A stretch of DNA of 42,603 bases, taken from positions 1 through 42,603 of the forward strand of contig URGJ01000013.1 of NCBI GenBank assembly GCA_900547445.1, in the 5' to 3' direction. Positions 31,297 through 39,939 of the stretch are shown piece by piece. This DNA is from an uncultured Oscillospiraceae bacterium. Its GTDB lineage: Bacteria > Bacillota > Clostridia > Oscillospirales > Acutalibacteraceae. The notes beneath the pieces are model-generated. The model was not told the DNA's origin and made no database searches. It was given only the letters and a program-made list of their open reading frames with translations. Positions within the stretch are counted from its first letter, which is position 1. Every line of letters starts with the position of its first letter. The position numbers were made by a program, and so were the translations under genes.

Positions 31297-32001
31297 ATGT
31301 ATAACATTTTGGTTTGCGATGATGAAAGGGATATTGTTTCGGCGCTTAAGATTTATCTTGAAGCCGAGGGGTATTGCATTTACACCGCCTACAACGGAAA
31401 CGAGGCGGTAAGGTCGGTTGAGGATAACGACATTCACCTTGTGCTTATGGATATAATGATGCCCGAGTGCGACGGCGTCTCCGCTATGGTTAAATTGCGG
31501 GAGATTTCAAACATCCCCGTGATACTGCTTACGGCGAAAAGCGAGGACACCGACAAGATTTTAGGGCTTAATGTGGGGGCGGACGATTATGTTACAAAGC
31601 CCTTTAACCCCGTAGAGGTGATAGCAAGGGTAAAATCCCAGCTAAGGCGGTATATGCAGTTAGGCGGCGGGCATAAGGCTGAGCCTGAAAGCGGGTTTAC
31701 TATCGGGAATATAGAGCTTAACGATAAATCAAAGCAGGTATTTGTGGACGGCGAGGAGGTTTCCCTTACCCCCACCGAGTTTGAAATACTAAAGCTTTTA
31801 ATGAAAAACGCGGGGCAGGTGCTCTCTCCTAAAGAAATTTACAAAAAGGTCTGGGGCGGCGAGGCTCTTGGAGCCGAAAGCACCGTGGCGGTACATATAA
31901 GGCATTTAAGGGAGAAAATCGAGATAAATCCCGCCGAGCCCCGTTATTTAAAGGTCGTGTGGACGCACGGCTACAAAATGGAAAAGGGGGATAAAAAATG
32001 A
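31297..32001 (+). CDS. OmpR/PhoB-family response regulator
   Basis: DNA-binding half of a two-component system. The 234-residue protein has a receiver domain (D8-D9 acidic pair, phosphoacceptor D52 in VLMDIMMPE, Thr in LLTAKS, Lys in VTKPFNP) and a winged-helix effector domain (SLTPTEFEILKLLMKNAGQVLSPKEIY; VAVHIRHLREKIE). The style is close to VanR-type regulators. Start at ATG 31297, after GGTGGGAGAG; the in-frame ATG at 31279 touches the -10 element and would leave no leader. It overlaps the kinase gene by 4 bp (ATGA). First gene of a four-gene overlapping operon. Confidence 0.92.
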   Translation: MYNILVCDDERDIVSALKIYLEAEGYCIYTAYNGNEAVRSVEDNDIHLVLMDIMMPECDGVSAMVKLREISNIPVILLTAKSEDTDKILGLNVGADDYVTKPFNPVEVIARVKSQLRRYMQLGGGHKAEPESGFTIGNIELNDKSKQVFVDGEEVSLTPTEFEILKLLMKNAGQVLSPKEIYKKVWGGEALGAESTVAVHIRHLREKIEINPAEPRYLKVVWTHGYKMEKGDKK

Positions 32002-33914
32002 AGAAATTAACCGAAAATTTAGGGGCAAAAATCACCGCGATATTTTTTTCCTTTATCGCCTTTGCGGCGGTGCTTGCGTCGGTGATAACTATTATATTTT
32101 TGCTCGATAATGATTGCTATACCAAAACACGGGACGAAGTAAAAACCGATATAATGGAAAACCGCATAGGAAACGGTCATATTTATAACATTTTAGAGAT
32201 CTACCAAAACGGAGAAAGCGTAGAAAATTACTGCAACGATCAGCGGATTTATTATACGATTGAGGACTATAGAGACGGCGGAGTATTAGAGGGCAATTAC
32301 ACGGGGCAGAGCTTTATTGTACAAAAACGCCGGCTTAATTTGACGACCTATGAAGACAGAGCATATGAGGACGAAAACGGCGATATGCAATGGACCTCTA
32401 TTGAAAGGTCTCCTATAAGTATAACCGTTTATATTCCGAGGGAGGCGCTTTCGGGCAACGGTCAGCTATTGCTGAATGTTGTCGATACGGCTTATACACT
32501 CCGCTACGCGGTGATTTGGATATTAGGCGTATCCGCACTTGTGCTTGTTGTTTTACTTTGCTGCCTTTACGCCGCGGCAGGGCACAGAAAAGGCGGAGTT
32601 ATAGCCCTTAACCACCTTGACCGAGTACCCTTCGATTTGCTTACGGCGGCGGTAATAGCTATAGCGTTGCTTAGTGCGAGTTTAATAGATGCGGTGGTAT
32701 ACAGTGGCGACCTTTTCTCAATAGTTATATTAGCGGTTGTATTAAGCGCGGATTATTTTGTCGCCCTTGGCTATACCTTAAGCTTTGCGACACGGCTTAA
32801 AACCCGAACACTTCTTAAAAATAATATTATATATAAGCTTTGGTCTGTTGCGGCAAAGGGCATTAAAAAGCTTTTCGGTTGGGTTAGATACTTATTTAAA
32901 AATATTCCCACGGTCGTTAAAACCGCGATAATAACCTCGGCGGTGGGGCTGTTCCAGTTTATTATAATTGCAATTTTCACTTATTACCCTGTGACAAGAA
33001 CATTTTTACTGCTTTTGTTTACGGTGCTTGATATAGCGGTTATAATATCGCTGTCGATTCTGCTTAAAAGGATCAAGGAGGGCGGCGAAAAAATAGCCGC
33101 AGGCGACCTTAAACATAAGATAGACACAAAATATATGTACGGCGATTTTAAGGACTTTGCAAACAGCCTTAACAATATAAATGAGGGCTTGTCGGTTGCA
33201 ATCAATGAGAAAATGAAAAGCGAGCGGTTTAAAACCGAGCTTATCACCAATGTTTCCCACGATATTAAAACCCCGCTTACCTCTATAATAAACTATGTTG
33301 ACCTTATAAAAAAGGAAGAGCCTGAAAACGGGAATATCAGGGAATATATCGATGTTTTGGATAGGCAGTCCTCACGGCTTAAAAAGCTCATTGAGGATTT
33401 GATGGAGGCTTCAAAGGCTTCAACCGGCAACCTTGCGGTAAATCTTTCGGTCTGCGAGGCGGGTGTGCTTTTGTCCCAAACCGTAGGGGAGTTTGACGAG
33501 CGGTTAAAGGCGGCGGGGCTTACTCCTGTGGTTAGTATTCCAGAAACGCCGGTTAAAATTATGGCGGACGGCAGACATCTCTGGCGGGTGTTCGATAACC
33601 TGATGAACAATATCTGCAAGTATTCGCAGGTCGGCACAAGGGTGTACCTTAATGTTTCGGAAAGGGACGGCAAGGCGCAGATAACCTTTAGAAATATCTC
33701 AAAATACGAGCTTAACATTACGGGCGAGGAGCTTACCGAGCGGTTTGTAAGGGGCGACAAATCCCGCAATACCGAGGGCAGCGGTTTAGGGCTTTCAATA
33801 GCAAAAAGCCTTACCGAGCTTCAAAACGGCAGTCTTAAAATCGATATTGACGGCGATTTATTTAAGGTCACACTTGCGTTTGATACTGTTAAAGAGGAAG
33901 TAAAAAATGGTTGA
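31998..33914 (+). CDS. Sensor histidine kinase (VanS-like, six membrane helices)
   Basis: Partner of the preceding regulator. The 638-residue protein has an N-terminal helix, an outside domain of about 130 residues, then a helical block that gives about six membrane segments in all, a HAMP-like linker (EGGEKIAAGDLKHKI), a HisKA domain with phosphoacceptor H421 in NVSHDIKTPLTSI, and a HATPase_c domain with N box NLMNNICKYS and G box GSGLGLSIAKS. The extra membrane helices before the HAMP are more than in a standard two-helix kinase, and suggest sensing within the membrane or partner binding. It overlaps the amidase-like gene by 8 bp. Signal unknown; envelope stress is likely from context. Confidence 0.92.
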   Translation: MKKLTENLGAKITAIFFSFIAFAAVLASVITIIFLLDNDCYTKTRDEVKTDIMENRIGNGHIYNILEIYQNGESVENYCNDQRIYYTIEDYRDGGVLEGNYTGQSFIVQKRRLNLTTYEDRAYEDENGDMQWTSIERSPISITVYIPREALSGNGQLLLNVVDTAYTLRYAVIWILGVSALVLVVLLCCLYAAAGHRKGGVIALNHLDRVPFDLLTAAVIAIALLSASLIDAVVYSGDLFSIVILAVVLSADYFVALGYTLSFATRLKTRTLLKNNIIYKLWSVAAKGIKKLFGWVRYLFKNIPTVVKTAIITSAVGLFQFIIIAIFTYYPVTRTFLLLLFTVLDIAVIISLSILLKRIKEGGEKIAAGDLKHKIDTKYMYGDFKDFANSLNNINEGLSVAINEKMKSERFKTELITNVSHDIKTPLTSIINYVDLIKKEEPENGNIREYIDVLDRQSSRLKKLIEDLMEASKASTGNLAVNLSVCEAGVLLSQTVGEFDERLKAAGLTPVVSIPETPVKIMADGRHLWRVFDNLMNNICKYSQVGTRVYLNVSERDGKAQITFRNISKYELNITGEELTERFVRGDKSRNTEGSGLGLSIAKSLTELQNGSLKIDIDGDLFKVTLAFDTVKEEVKNG

Positions 33915-34608
33915 GGAAAATTACAGGAGCAGTCTTGCAAAATTAGAGCGCAGACGGCGCAGAAAAAGAAAGCTTATTTTAAAACGCATAGTCTGTTTTT
34001 TATTGCTTTTAAGTCTGGCGGCGGGAGCGGTTTTCGGCGGGGTAAAGATATATAAGACGGTCAAGGGCGGGGGTAACACCTCCGCCAAGTTAGAAAAAAT
34101 TAAGGCAATCGAAATTCCCGACTGGATAGACGAGCAGCTTATCCACCTGCATACCACCGCGAGAACGGGTACGGAGCTTGACGGGGTTAAAAATATTGTG
34201 ATTCACTATGTCGGCAATCCGAATACCACGGCGCAGAACAACCGAGACTATTTTGACAAGGACTCGACCGAGGTAAGCTCCCACTTTTTAGTGGGGCTTG
34301 AGGGAGAGATTATTCAGTGCGTACCTCTTTGGGAAAAATCGGCGGCGAGCAACTGGCGCAACAGCGATACAATTTCGGTTGAGGTCTGCCACCCCGACGA
34401 TACGGGAAAGTTTAACGATACCACTTATGATTCGGTAATTAAGCTTACTTCTTGGCTTTTAAAGGAATTGGGACTTGACGAATCGGCTGTTATAAGGTAT
34501 TATGATATTGCAGAGAAATTGTGTCCGCTTTACTATGTCGAACACGAGGACGCCTGGAATCAAATGAAAAAGGATATCGGTACAAAATTAGATGACTACT
34601 CAAAATGA
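33907..34608 (+). CDS. N-acetylmuramoyl-L-alanine amidase (Amidase_2)-like protein, zinc ligand replaced
   Basis: A 233-residue membrane-anchored protein: a very basic start, one helix (about 28-48), then an amidase_2/PGRP fold. The first zinc ligand H100 is present (IVIHYVGNP), as are the SSHFLVG strand, SVEVCHPDD, and the C-terminal K204 and C206 in AEKLCP. In T7-lysozyme-type enzymes a His lies eight residues before the Cys ligand (RHYD); here that place is Tyr (R197-Y198-Y199-D200). The missing ligand is a CAT-to-TAT-type change, so the protein may bind peptidoglycan without cutting it, or use another residue. It overlaps both neighbours in the operon (kinase by 8 bp, TVP38 by 17 bp). Confidence 0.82.
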   Translation: MVEENYRSSLAKLERRRRRKRKLILKRIVCFLLLLSLAAGAVFGGVKIYKTVKGGGNTSAKLEKIKAIEIPDWIDEQLIHLHTTARTGTELDGVKNIVIHYVGNPNTTAQNNRDYFDKDSTEVSSHFLVGLEGEIIQCVPLWEKSAASNWRNSDTISVEVCHPDDTGKFNDTTYDSVIKLTSWLLKELGLDESAVIRYYDIAEKLCPLYYVEHEDAWNQMKKDIGTKLDDYSK

Positions 34609-35308
34609 AGAAAGACATCTTACAACAAAGCAGAAAAAAATAATAAGCGTAATAGTATTGGTTTTGTTTTTGGGCTTTTCCGCGCTTGTCGCTTGGTTTA
34701 TAGGCAAGCCGATGATAAGCCTTGTTTCGGAGCCTGAAAAGTTCAGAGGCTGGGTTGAGTCCCGCGGTAACTGGGGAAGATTCATATTTATAGGAATGAT
34801 GATGTTTCAGGTATTAATAGCCTTAGTCCCCGGCGAGCCGCTTGAAATCGGGGCGGGCTATGCCTTCGGCGCGGTGGAGGGTACAATACTCTGCGTTATC
34901 GGCGTGACCCTCGGCAGTCTTTTGGTCTTCGGGCTTGTAAGGCGGTTCGGTATGCGCTTGGTAGAGGTGTTTTTTGACACGGGCAGGATTAAACAGCTTA
35001 AATTTCTGCAAAACGAAAAACGGCTTGACCTTATTACCTTTCTTGTATTTTTTCTGCCCGGTACTCCCAAGGATTTATTGACCTATTTTGTCGGTGTGAC
35101 CGATATTAAGCTGTCAAAGTTTATACTTATAGTTTCGGTTGCGCGTCTGCCGTCAATAATAACTTCAACCGTCGGCGGGAGCGCGCTCGGAATTGGGAGG
35201 TATGAGCTTGCAGTTATTGTTTTCGGTGCGACTGTAATTATCAGTCTCTTAGGGCTTTTTATATACAATAGAATTTGTAAATTAAGGGCAAAGAAGAATA
35301 ATAGTTAA
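34592..35308 (+). CDS. TVP38/TMEM64-family membrane protein
   Basis: A 238-residue protein of the DedA/VTT superfamily, with about six membrane helices including two re-entrant-type segments. Visible features are the conserved LVPGEPLEIGAGYAFG block and the later FLVFFLPGTPKDLLTYFVGVTDI block, both typical of TVP38 (SNARE-associated Golgi) proteins. Relatives move lipids, such as undecaprenyl phosphate or phosphatidylethanolamine, between leaflets; the exact lipid here is unknown. The start at 34592 overlaps the amidase-like gene by 17 bp and has no strong ribosome binding site, which suggests translational coupling. No terminator was seen after it; the next gene has its own promoter. Confidence 0.88.
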   Translation: MTTQNEERHLTTKQKKIISVIVLVLFLGFSALVAWFIGKPMISLVSEPEKFRGWVESRGNWGRFIFIGMMMFQVLIALVPGEPLEIGAGYAFGAVEGTILCVIGVTLGSLLVFGLVRRFGMRLVEVFFDTGRIKQLKFLQNEKRLDLITFLVFFLPGTPKDLLTYFVGVTDIKLSKFILIVSVARLPSIITSTVGGSALGIGRYELAVIVFGATVIISLLGLFIYNRICKLRAKKNNS

Positions 35309-35324
35309 AATATTGTAACCTATA

Positions 35325-35353
35325 TTGACAAACGGTATGGGGCGTGGTATCAT
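35325..35353 (+). promoter_or_regulatory. SigmaA-type promoter of the ABC-dlt operon
   Basis: TTGACA (35325-35330) and TATCAT (35348-35353) with 17-bp spacing; the transcript should begin within the operator that follows. Confidence 0.75.
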
Positions 35354-35357
35354 ATAT

Positions 35358-35398
35358 CTGTACCATTTGAATTAGTACAGTTAGCATAATTAGTACAG
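35358..35398 (+). promoter_or_regulatory. Probable operator: CTGTAC / GTACAG repeats
   Basis: CTGTAC (35358-35363) faces GTACAG (35375-35380) as an inverted repeat, and AATTAGTACAG is repeated exactly at 35370-35380 and 35388-35398, 18 bp apart. The block overlaps the expected transcription start, as a repressor site would. The regulator is not in the window; a GntR/YtrA- or PadR-type protein would fit. Confidence 0.6.
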
Positions 35399-35414
35399 CA
35401 TTTAGGAGGCAGTT

Positions 35415-38171
35415 ATGTTAGAAACAAAAGAACTTGTAAAAATTTATAAACCCAAAAAGGGCGTGCCGGTTACGGCGCTTGATAAGGTTTCCTTAAAATT
35501 CCCCGATAAGGGAATGGTTTTCCTGCTCGGCAAATCGGGCAGCGGTAAGTCCACCCTTTTGAATGTGTTGGGCGGGCTTGACAGCTACGACGGCGGCGAA
35601 ATAGTAATAAAGGGCGTTTCCTCAAAGAACTTTAAGCAGCAGCATTTCGATTCCTACAGGAACACCTATGTCGGCTTTATTTTTCAGGAATACAATGTGC
35701 TTGACGAGTTTTCGGTGGGGGCAAATATCGCCCTTGCAATAGAGCTTCAAAACCGCAAGGCAAGCGACAGGGAAATAAACGACATTTTAAAGCAGGTGGA
35801 CTTAGAGGGCTTTGGAAACCGCAAGCCTAATGAGTTATCGGGCGGACAAAAGCAGAGGGTGGCGATTGCCAGAGCGCTTGTTAAAAAGCCCGAAATAATC
35901 ATGGCGGACGAGCCGACGGGCGCGCTGGATTCGGTAACGGGACGTCAGGTTTTCGATACCCTTAAAAAGCTTTCCGAAACAAAGCTTGTAATTGTCGTTT
36001 CCCACGACCGCGAGTTTGCAGAACAGTATGCCGACCGTATTATTGAGCTTTCGGACGGACGGGTTATAAGCGATGTCGAGCTTGATACCGCGCCTGTCAC
36101 CGAAAAAGAAGCGGCGGCGCTCGATTTCCACGATAATATTGTAGAAGTCCCCTGCGGATATCATTTAACCGAAGAAGACAGGGAGGCTATAAACGCCTAT
36201 ATTGAAAAGCTTAAAGAGGGCTCGCTTGAAATTACGGTTTCAAGGAAAAATGAGGCTTCAAAGAGGTTTGTTAAGACCGATACTTCTAAAATAAAAAGCG
36301 AGGACGGTTCGCAATTTAAGCTTATAAAATCAAAGCTGCCCCTTAAAAACGCCTTTAAAATAGGCGCGAGCGGGCTTAAGCACAAGAAGATAAGACTTGT
36401 GTTTACGATTCTGCTTTCCTGCGCTGCCTTCGGACTTTTCGGACTGTCCGACACCTTCGGTGCGTACAATCACGTCAAGACCTGCACAAATTCCCTTGTT
36501 GACAGCGGGGTTAAATACCTTTCGGTCGCAAAGGCCAAAAAGATACCCAGCGGATCGGATTATTATTGGCGGGACTACGGCTACGGAATTTCAGAAAAGA
36601 ATTTAGAAGAGGTTTCAGGCGGATCGGGGGTTAAGATGCACGGAGTGTTTTCCCCCGCAAACGCGAACCTTAGCTTTGATACACAGATAAACCCCGATAT
36701 TAAGCTTACCGAGACCGATTACAATATCTATTCCCGCGCCTTCGGCGGCTTTGCCGAGATAAACGATTCGGTTATCAAGGATATGGGCTTTAAGCTTTTG
36801 GCGGGTACTCTGCCCGACGGCACAAAGGACGAGATAGCCGTAAGCGAATATGTTTTTGAAATATTCAAGAAAGCCCAGTACTTTGACGGCACTACCTACA
36901 ACAAGGCTAAGGACGGCACGCAGACACCGGTTTACCAAAAAATAAACAGCTATAACGACCTTATCGGCAAAACGATAAGCCTTAATAATGTAAAGTACAC
37001 CGTTACAGCAATAATCGACACGGGCTTTGATATAGACCGTTACTCCTTGCTTACCGAGAAAAAGGACCATCAGACCAAGGCGGAAAAAATGGTGGATTAT
37101 GTCCTTTACAACGAGTTCAGCTCCTCCTCGGCTTACAGCTACGCGGGTGTAATAATGGTGGGTAAGGAAAAAATGGAAAAGCTTATTTCCGAGCGCCCGC
37201 CGATGACCACGATAACAGAGGGGTATATCAGCTTTTACAGCAACGCGGGTAAGGAAAACGAGGATTACGGCGTTGACTCAAACTATATGGCAAGCCTCCA
37301 AGATATAAAGGGCGAAAAGATAATCTGGATTGACGGAGAGAAAAAGACACTCGGCGAAAAGGAAATAATCGCGACTATGGACGCGATACATTTCTATAAC
37401 GATAATTCGGATATAGAGGATTACGCAAAGCACCTTAAAAACAAAAACACCCTTTCCGCGTGGGAGTCAAACTTTGGCGACGGAACAAACACCGACGGCT
37501 GGAAGTTAGTCGGCATAATCGACAACACCTCGGAGGGAAATAAATCAAAGCTTAACTCTACTGTTGTAACAAGCGATTCGGTATTTAAAAAGTATACCGA
37601 CGGCTCGGACAATATCTACAGCTTCGCGGTCGGCGCTATGCCCGCCGAAAAGGAGGAGGTACGCTCGGCGGTCGCATATTGCTACCGCGAGGACTCAAAC
37701 GTTCGGTATCAGATTCAAAACTCGGTTACCTTTGAGCTTGATTCGGTAAATGATATGCTTAAAATCCTTTCTAAATATTTCTTCTGGATAGGAATAGGCT
37801 TTGCGGCTTTCGCGGCTTTGATGCTTGCGAACTTCATAGGCACGAGTATTTCCTACAAAAAGCAGGAAATAGGTATTCTCCGCGCGATAGGCTCCCGCAG
37901 TAACGATGTTTTCAGAATTTTCTTCGCCGAAAGCTTTGTTATCGCGATGATAAACTTTGTACTGTCGAGCATTGGCGTTTTTGCCGCGACGGTGATATTT
38001 AATCAGCTTATGAGAACGCAGGTCGGAATACTCATAACTATTTTAAGCTTTGGTCCGCGCCAGCTGTTGCTTCTTTTGGCGGTCAGCCTGTTTGTCGCAT
38101 TTATCGCAAGCTTCCTGCCCGTAAAGCGTATCGCCTCCAAGCGCCCGATTGACGCTATAAGGAACAGATAA
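35415..38171 (+). CDS. Fused ABC transporter, ATPase plus FtsX-type permease
   Basis: A 918-residue type VII (MacB/FtsX-like) transporter in a single chain. Residues 1-230 are the ATPase: Walker A GKSGSGKST (K45), Q-loop FIFQEYN, signature LSGGQKQR, Walker B IIMADEPTGALD, switch VVSHD. A linker of about 90 residues leads to one membrane helix (near 331-350), an outside domain of over 400 residues, and three helices at the C-terminus (LANFIGTSISYKKQEIGILRAIGSR region onward). This layout fits transporters that remove or sense antimicrobial peptides, or that drive outside partners, rather than solute importers. AGGAGG lies before the ATG. Only 22 bp and no terminator separate it from dltA, so the five genes probably form one transcript. 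Confidence 0.9.
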   Translation: MLETKELVKIYKPKKGVPVTALDKVSLKFPDKGMVFLLGKSGSGKSTLLNVLGGLDSYDGGEIVIKGVSSKNFKQQHFDSYRNTYVGFIFQEYNVLDEFSVGANIALAIELQNRKASDREINDILKQVDLEGFGNRKPNELSGGQKQRVAIARALVKKPEIIMADEPTGALDSVTGRQVFDTLKKLSETKLVIVVSHDREFAEQYADRIIELSDGRVISDVELDTAPVTEKEAAALDFHDNIVEVPCGYHLTEEDREAINAYIEKLKEGSLEITVSRKNEASKRFVKTDTSKIKSEDGSQFKLIKSKLPLKNAFKIGASGLKHKKIRLVFTILLSCAAFGLFGLSDTFGAYNHVKTCTNSLVDSGVKYLSVAKAKKIPSGSDYYWRDYGYGISEKNLEEVSGGSGVKMHGVFSPANANLSFDTQINPDIKLTETDYNIYSRAFGGFAEINDSVIKDMGFKLLAGTLPDGTKDEIAVSEYVFEIFKKAQYFDGTTYNKAKDGTQTPVYQKINSYNDLIGKTISLNNVKYTVTAIIDTGFDIDRYSLLTEKKDHQTKAEKMVDYVLYNEFSSSSAYSYAGVIMVGKEKMEKLISERPPMTTITEGYISFYSNAGKENEDYGVDSNYMASLQDIKGEKIIWIDGEKKTLGEKEIIATMDAIHFYNDNSDIEDYAKHLKNKNTLSAWESNFGDGTNTDGWKLVGIIDNTSEGNKSKLNSTVVTSDSVFKKYTDGSDNIYSFAVGAMPAEKEEVRSAVAYCYREDSNVRYQIQNSVTFELDSVNDMLKILSKYFFWIGIGFAAFAALMLANFIGTSISYKKQEIGILRAIGSRSNDVFRIFFAESFVIAMINFVLSSIGVFAATVIFNQLMRTQVGILITILSFGPRQLLLLLAVSLFVAFIASFLPVKRIASKRPIDAIRNR

Positions 38172-38193
38172 CCTGCTTCTAAATGGTGCTAAA

Positions 38194-39705
38194 ATGAAAA
38201 ATATACTTGAGATGCTGGAACGCTCGGCGGAGCGTTTCCCCGACAAATATATTTTCCGAGACGAAAATACCGATATGACCTATGCCGAGTTTTTAAACAC
38301 GGCTAAAGACATAGGAACGAAAATTGCAAAACAAGGCGTTATAAATAAGCCGATTGCGGTTATAGCCGAGCGGTCGGTCAGCTGTCTCGCGTCTATGTTC
38401 GGGGTGCTTTACAGCGGTAATTTTTACACCGTTATCGATTCCGAAATGCCTCCCGAGCGGGTAAAAGCGATATTCGGCATTCTAAAGCCCGCCGCGGCGG
38501 TTGTGACCGAGGGCTGTAATTCATTACTTCAAAAGCTTGAGTATAGCGGCAGGGTGATTAATTACGAAACCGCTAAGAACTGCCCCGCAGACAGCGGCTT
38601 ACTTAGTAAAATTCGCGAAAAAATGATTGATACCGACCTTGCCTATGCTCTTTTTACTTCGGGCTCAACGGGCGTTCCCAAGGGTGCGGCGGTAAGCCAC
38701 AGAGCCGTACTTTGCTATGTAAAATGGTATGCGAACACCTTTAAAATTGATGAAAACACCGTTTTCGGCAGTCAGACGCCCTTTTATTTCAGTATGTCGG
38801 TGTCGGACGTATTCAGTACTGTTTACGCGGGAGCTGAGCTTAACATAATTCCGAAAATGCTTTTTTCCTTCCCGATGAAGCTTTTGGAATTTTTAAACGA
38901 ACGCAGGGTTAATACAATTTATTGGGTGCCGTCGGCGCTGTGTATTATTGCAAACTGGAAAGTGCTTGACTACGGCGAGCTTAAATTTATTAAAAAGGTG
39001 CTTTTCGCGGGCGAGGTAATGCCTACCCGCCAGCTTAATTACTGGATTGCAAAACTTCCCGGTGCTTTATTTGCCAATCTTTTCGGACCTACCGAAACGA
39101 CCGATATTTGCACCTACTATATTGTCGACAGAAAATTCGGAGACGGCGAAACCCTGCCTATCGGCAGATCCTGCGACAACTGCGATGTGTTTGTCGTAAA
39201 GGAGGACGGAACTGAAGCGAAAACGGGCGAGGAGGGCGAGCTGTACGCGAGAGGCTCGTTTTTAGCGGTGGGGTACTACAACAACCCCGAAAAGACCGCC
39301 GCCGCCTTTGTGCAAAACCCGCTTAACACCGCCTACCCCGAAACGGTTTACAAAACAGGCGACCTTGTAAAATATAACGAAAAAGGCGAGCTTATCTACA
39401 TATCAAGAATCGATTTTCAGATAAAGCATATGGGCTATAGAATAGAACCGGGTGAAATTGAGGCGGCGGCATCCGCTCTGGACGGCGTTACCGCCTGTGC
39501 GGCGGTTTACGATAGTGACAAGGATAAAATAATCCTTGTTTATGAGGGGAAAAAGCGCGAAATTACAGAGATTTTGTCGGAATTAAGGGCAAGACTTCCC
39601 GAATATATGATGCCGCAGACCGTAAGGCGCATAAAGGCTATGCCCCACAACGCAAACGGCAAAATCGACCGTAAAATACTTCAAAACAACCTTGAGGAGA
39701 TATAA
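38194..39705 (+). CDS. dltA: D-alanine-activating adenylation enzyme, DltA-like
   Basis: Activates an amino acid, by context D-alanine, as the adenylate and loads it on the carrier protein DltC. The 503-residue length fits DltA. Adenylation motifs visible: P-loop FTSGSTGVPKG (T155-G164), the NLFGPTETTDICTYY segment that lines the pocket, YKTGDLV, ISRIDFQIKHMGYRIEPGEIE hinge, and the catalytic C-terminal lysine in NANGKIDRK. Free-standing adenylation enzymes with other amino acids share these motifs, so D-Ala is inferred from the DltC-MBOAT-SGNH neighbours. The start has only a weak ribosome site (GGTG), and a four-codon frame (38183-38197) overlaps it as ATGA. DltX is not visible. Confidence 0.85.
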   Translation: MKNILEMLERSAERFPDKYIFRDENTDMTYAEFLNTAKDIGTKIAKQGVINKPIAVIAERSVSCLASMFGVLYSGNFYTVIDSEMPPERVKAIFGILKPAAAVVTEGCNSLLQKLEYSGRVINYETAKNCPADSGLLSKIREKMIDTDLAYALFTSGSTGVPKGAAVSHRAVLCYVKWYANTFKIDENTVFGSQTPFYFSMSVSDVFSTVYAGAELNIIPKMLFSFPMKLLEFLNERRVNTIYWVPSALCIIANWKVLDYGELKFIKKVLFAGEVMPTRQLNYWIAKLPGALFANLFGPTETTDICTYYIVDRKFGDGETLPIGRSCDNCDVFVVKEDGTEAKTGEEGELYARGSFLAVGYYNNPEKTAAAFVQNPLNTAYPETVYKTGDLVKYNEKGELIYISRIDFQIKHMGYRIEPGEIEAAASALDGVTACAAVYDSDKDKIILVYEGKKREITEILSELRARLPEYMMPQTVRRIKAMPHNANGKIDRKILQNNLEEI

Positions 39706-39707
39706 AA

Positions 39708-39935
39708 ATGGAAAAATTAATTAACATTTTAAACGAAATTAAAGCGGGGGTCGACTGGGAAAACGAGGCCGATTTAATAGATAATCATATCCTTGATTCC
39801 CTTAAAATCGTTCAGCTTGTCGGCACGCTTAACGATGAGTTTGATATTGAGATAACCCCTATCAACATTGTGCCCGAAAACTTTAAAACCGTAAACGCGA
39901 TTTACGAAATGGTAAAACGCTTAGAGGACGAATAA
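39708..39935 (+). CDS. dltC: Acyl carrier protein, DltC-like
   Basis: A 75-residue four-helix carrier protein. The phosphopantetheine site is S31 in NHILDSLKIVQL, and the second half (DEFDIEITPINIVPENF) fits D-alanyl carrier proteins. It would carry D-alanyl thioester from DltA to the membrane transferase. It lies 2 bp after dltA and 4 bp before the MBOAT gene, clearly in one operon. Order here is A-C-B-D, not the A-B-C-D of bacilli. Confidence 0.88.
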   Translation: MEKLINILNEIKAGVDWENEADLIDNHILDSLKIVQLVGTLNDEFDIEITPINIVPENFKTVNAIYEMVKRLEDE

Positions 39936-39939
39936 GCCT

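Noticed and set aside
38183..38197. Four-codon frame (ATG GTG CTA AAA TGA) overlapping the dltA start
   Set aside because: No ribosome binding site; ATGA overlap could be chance. Not reported as a gene.
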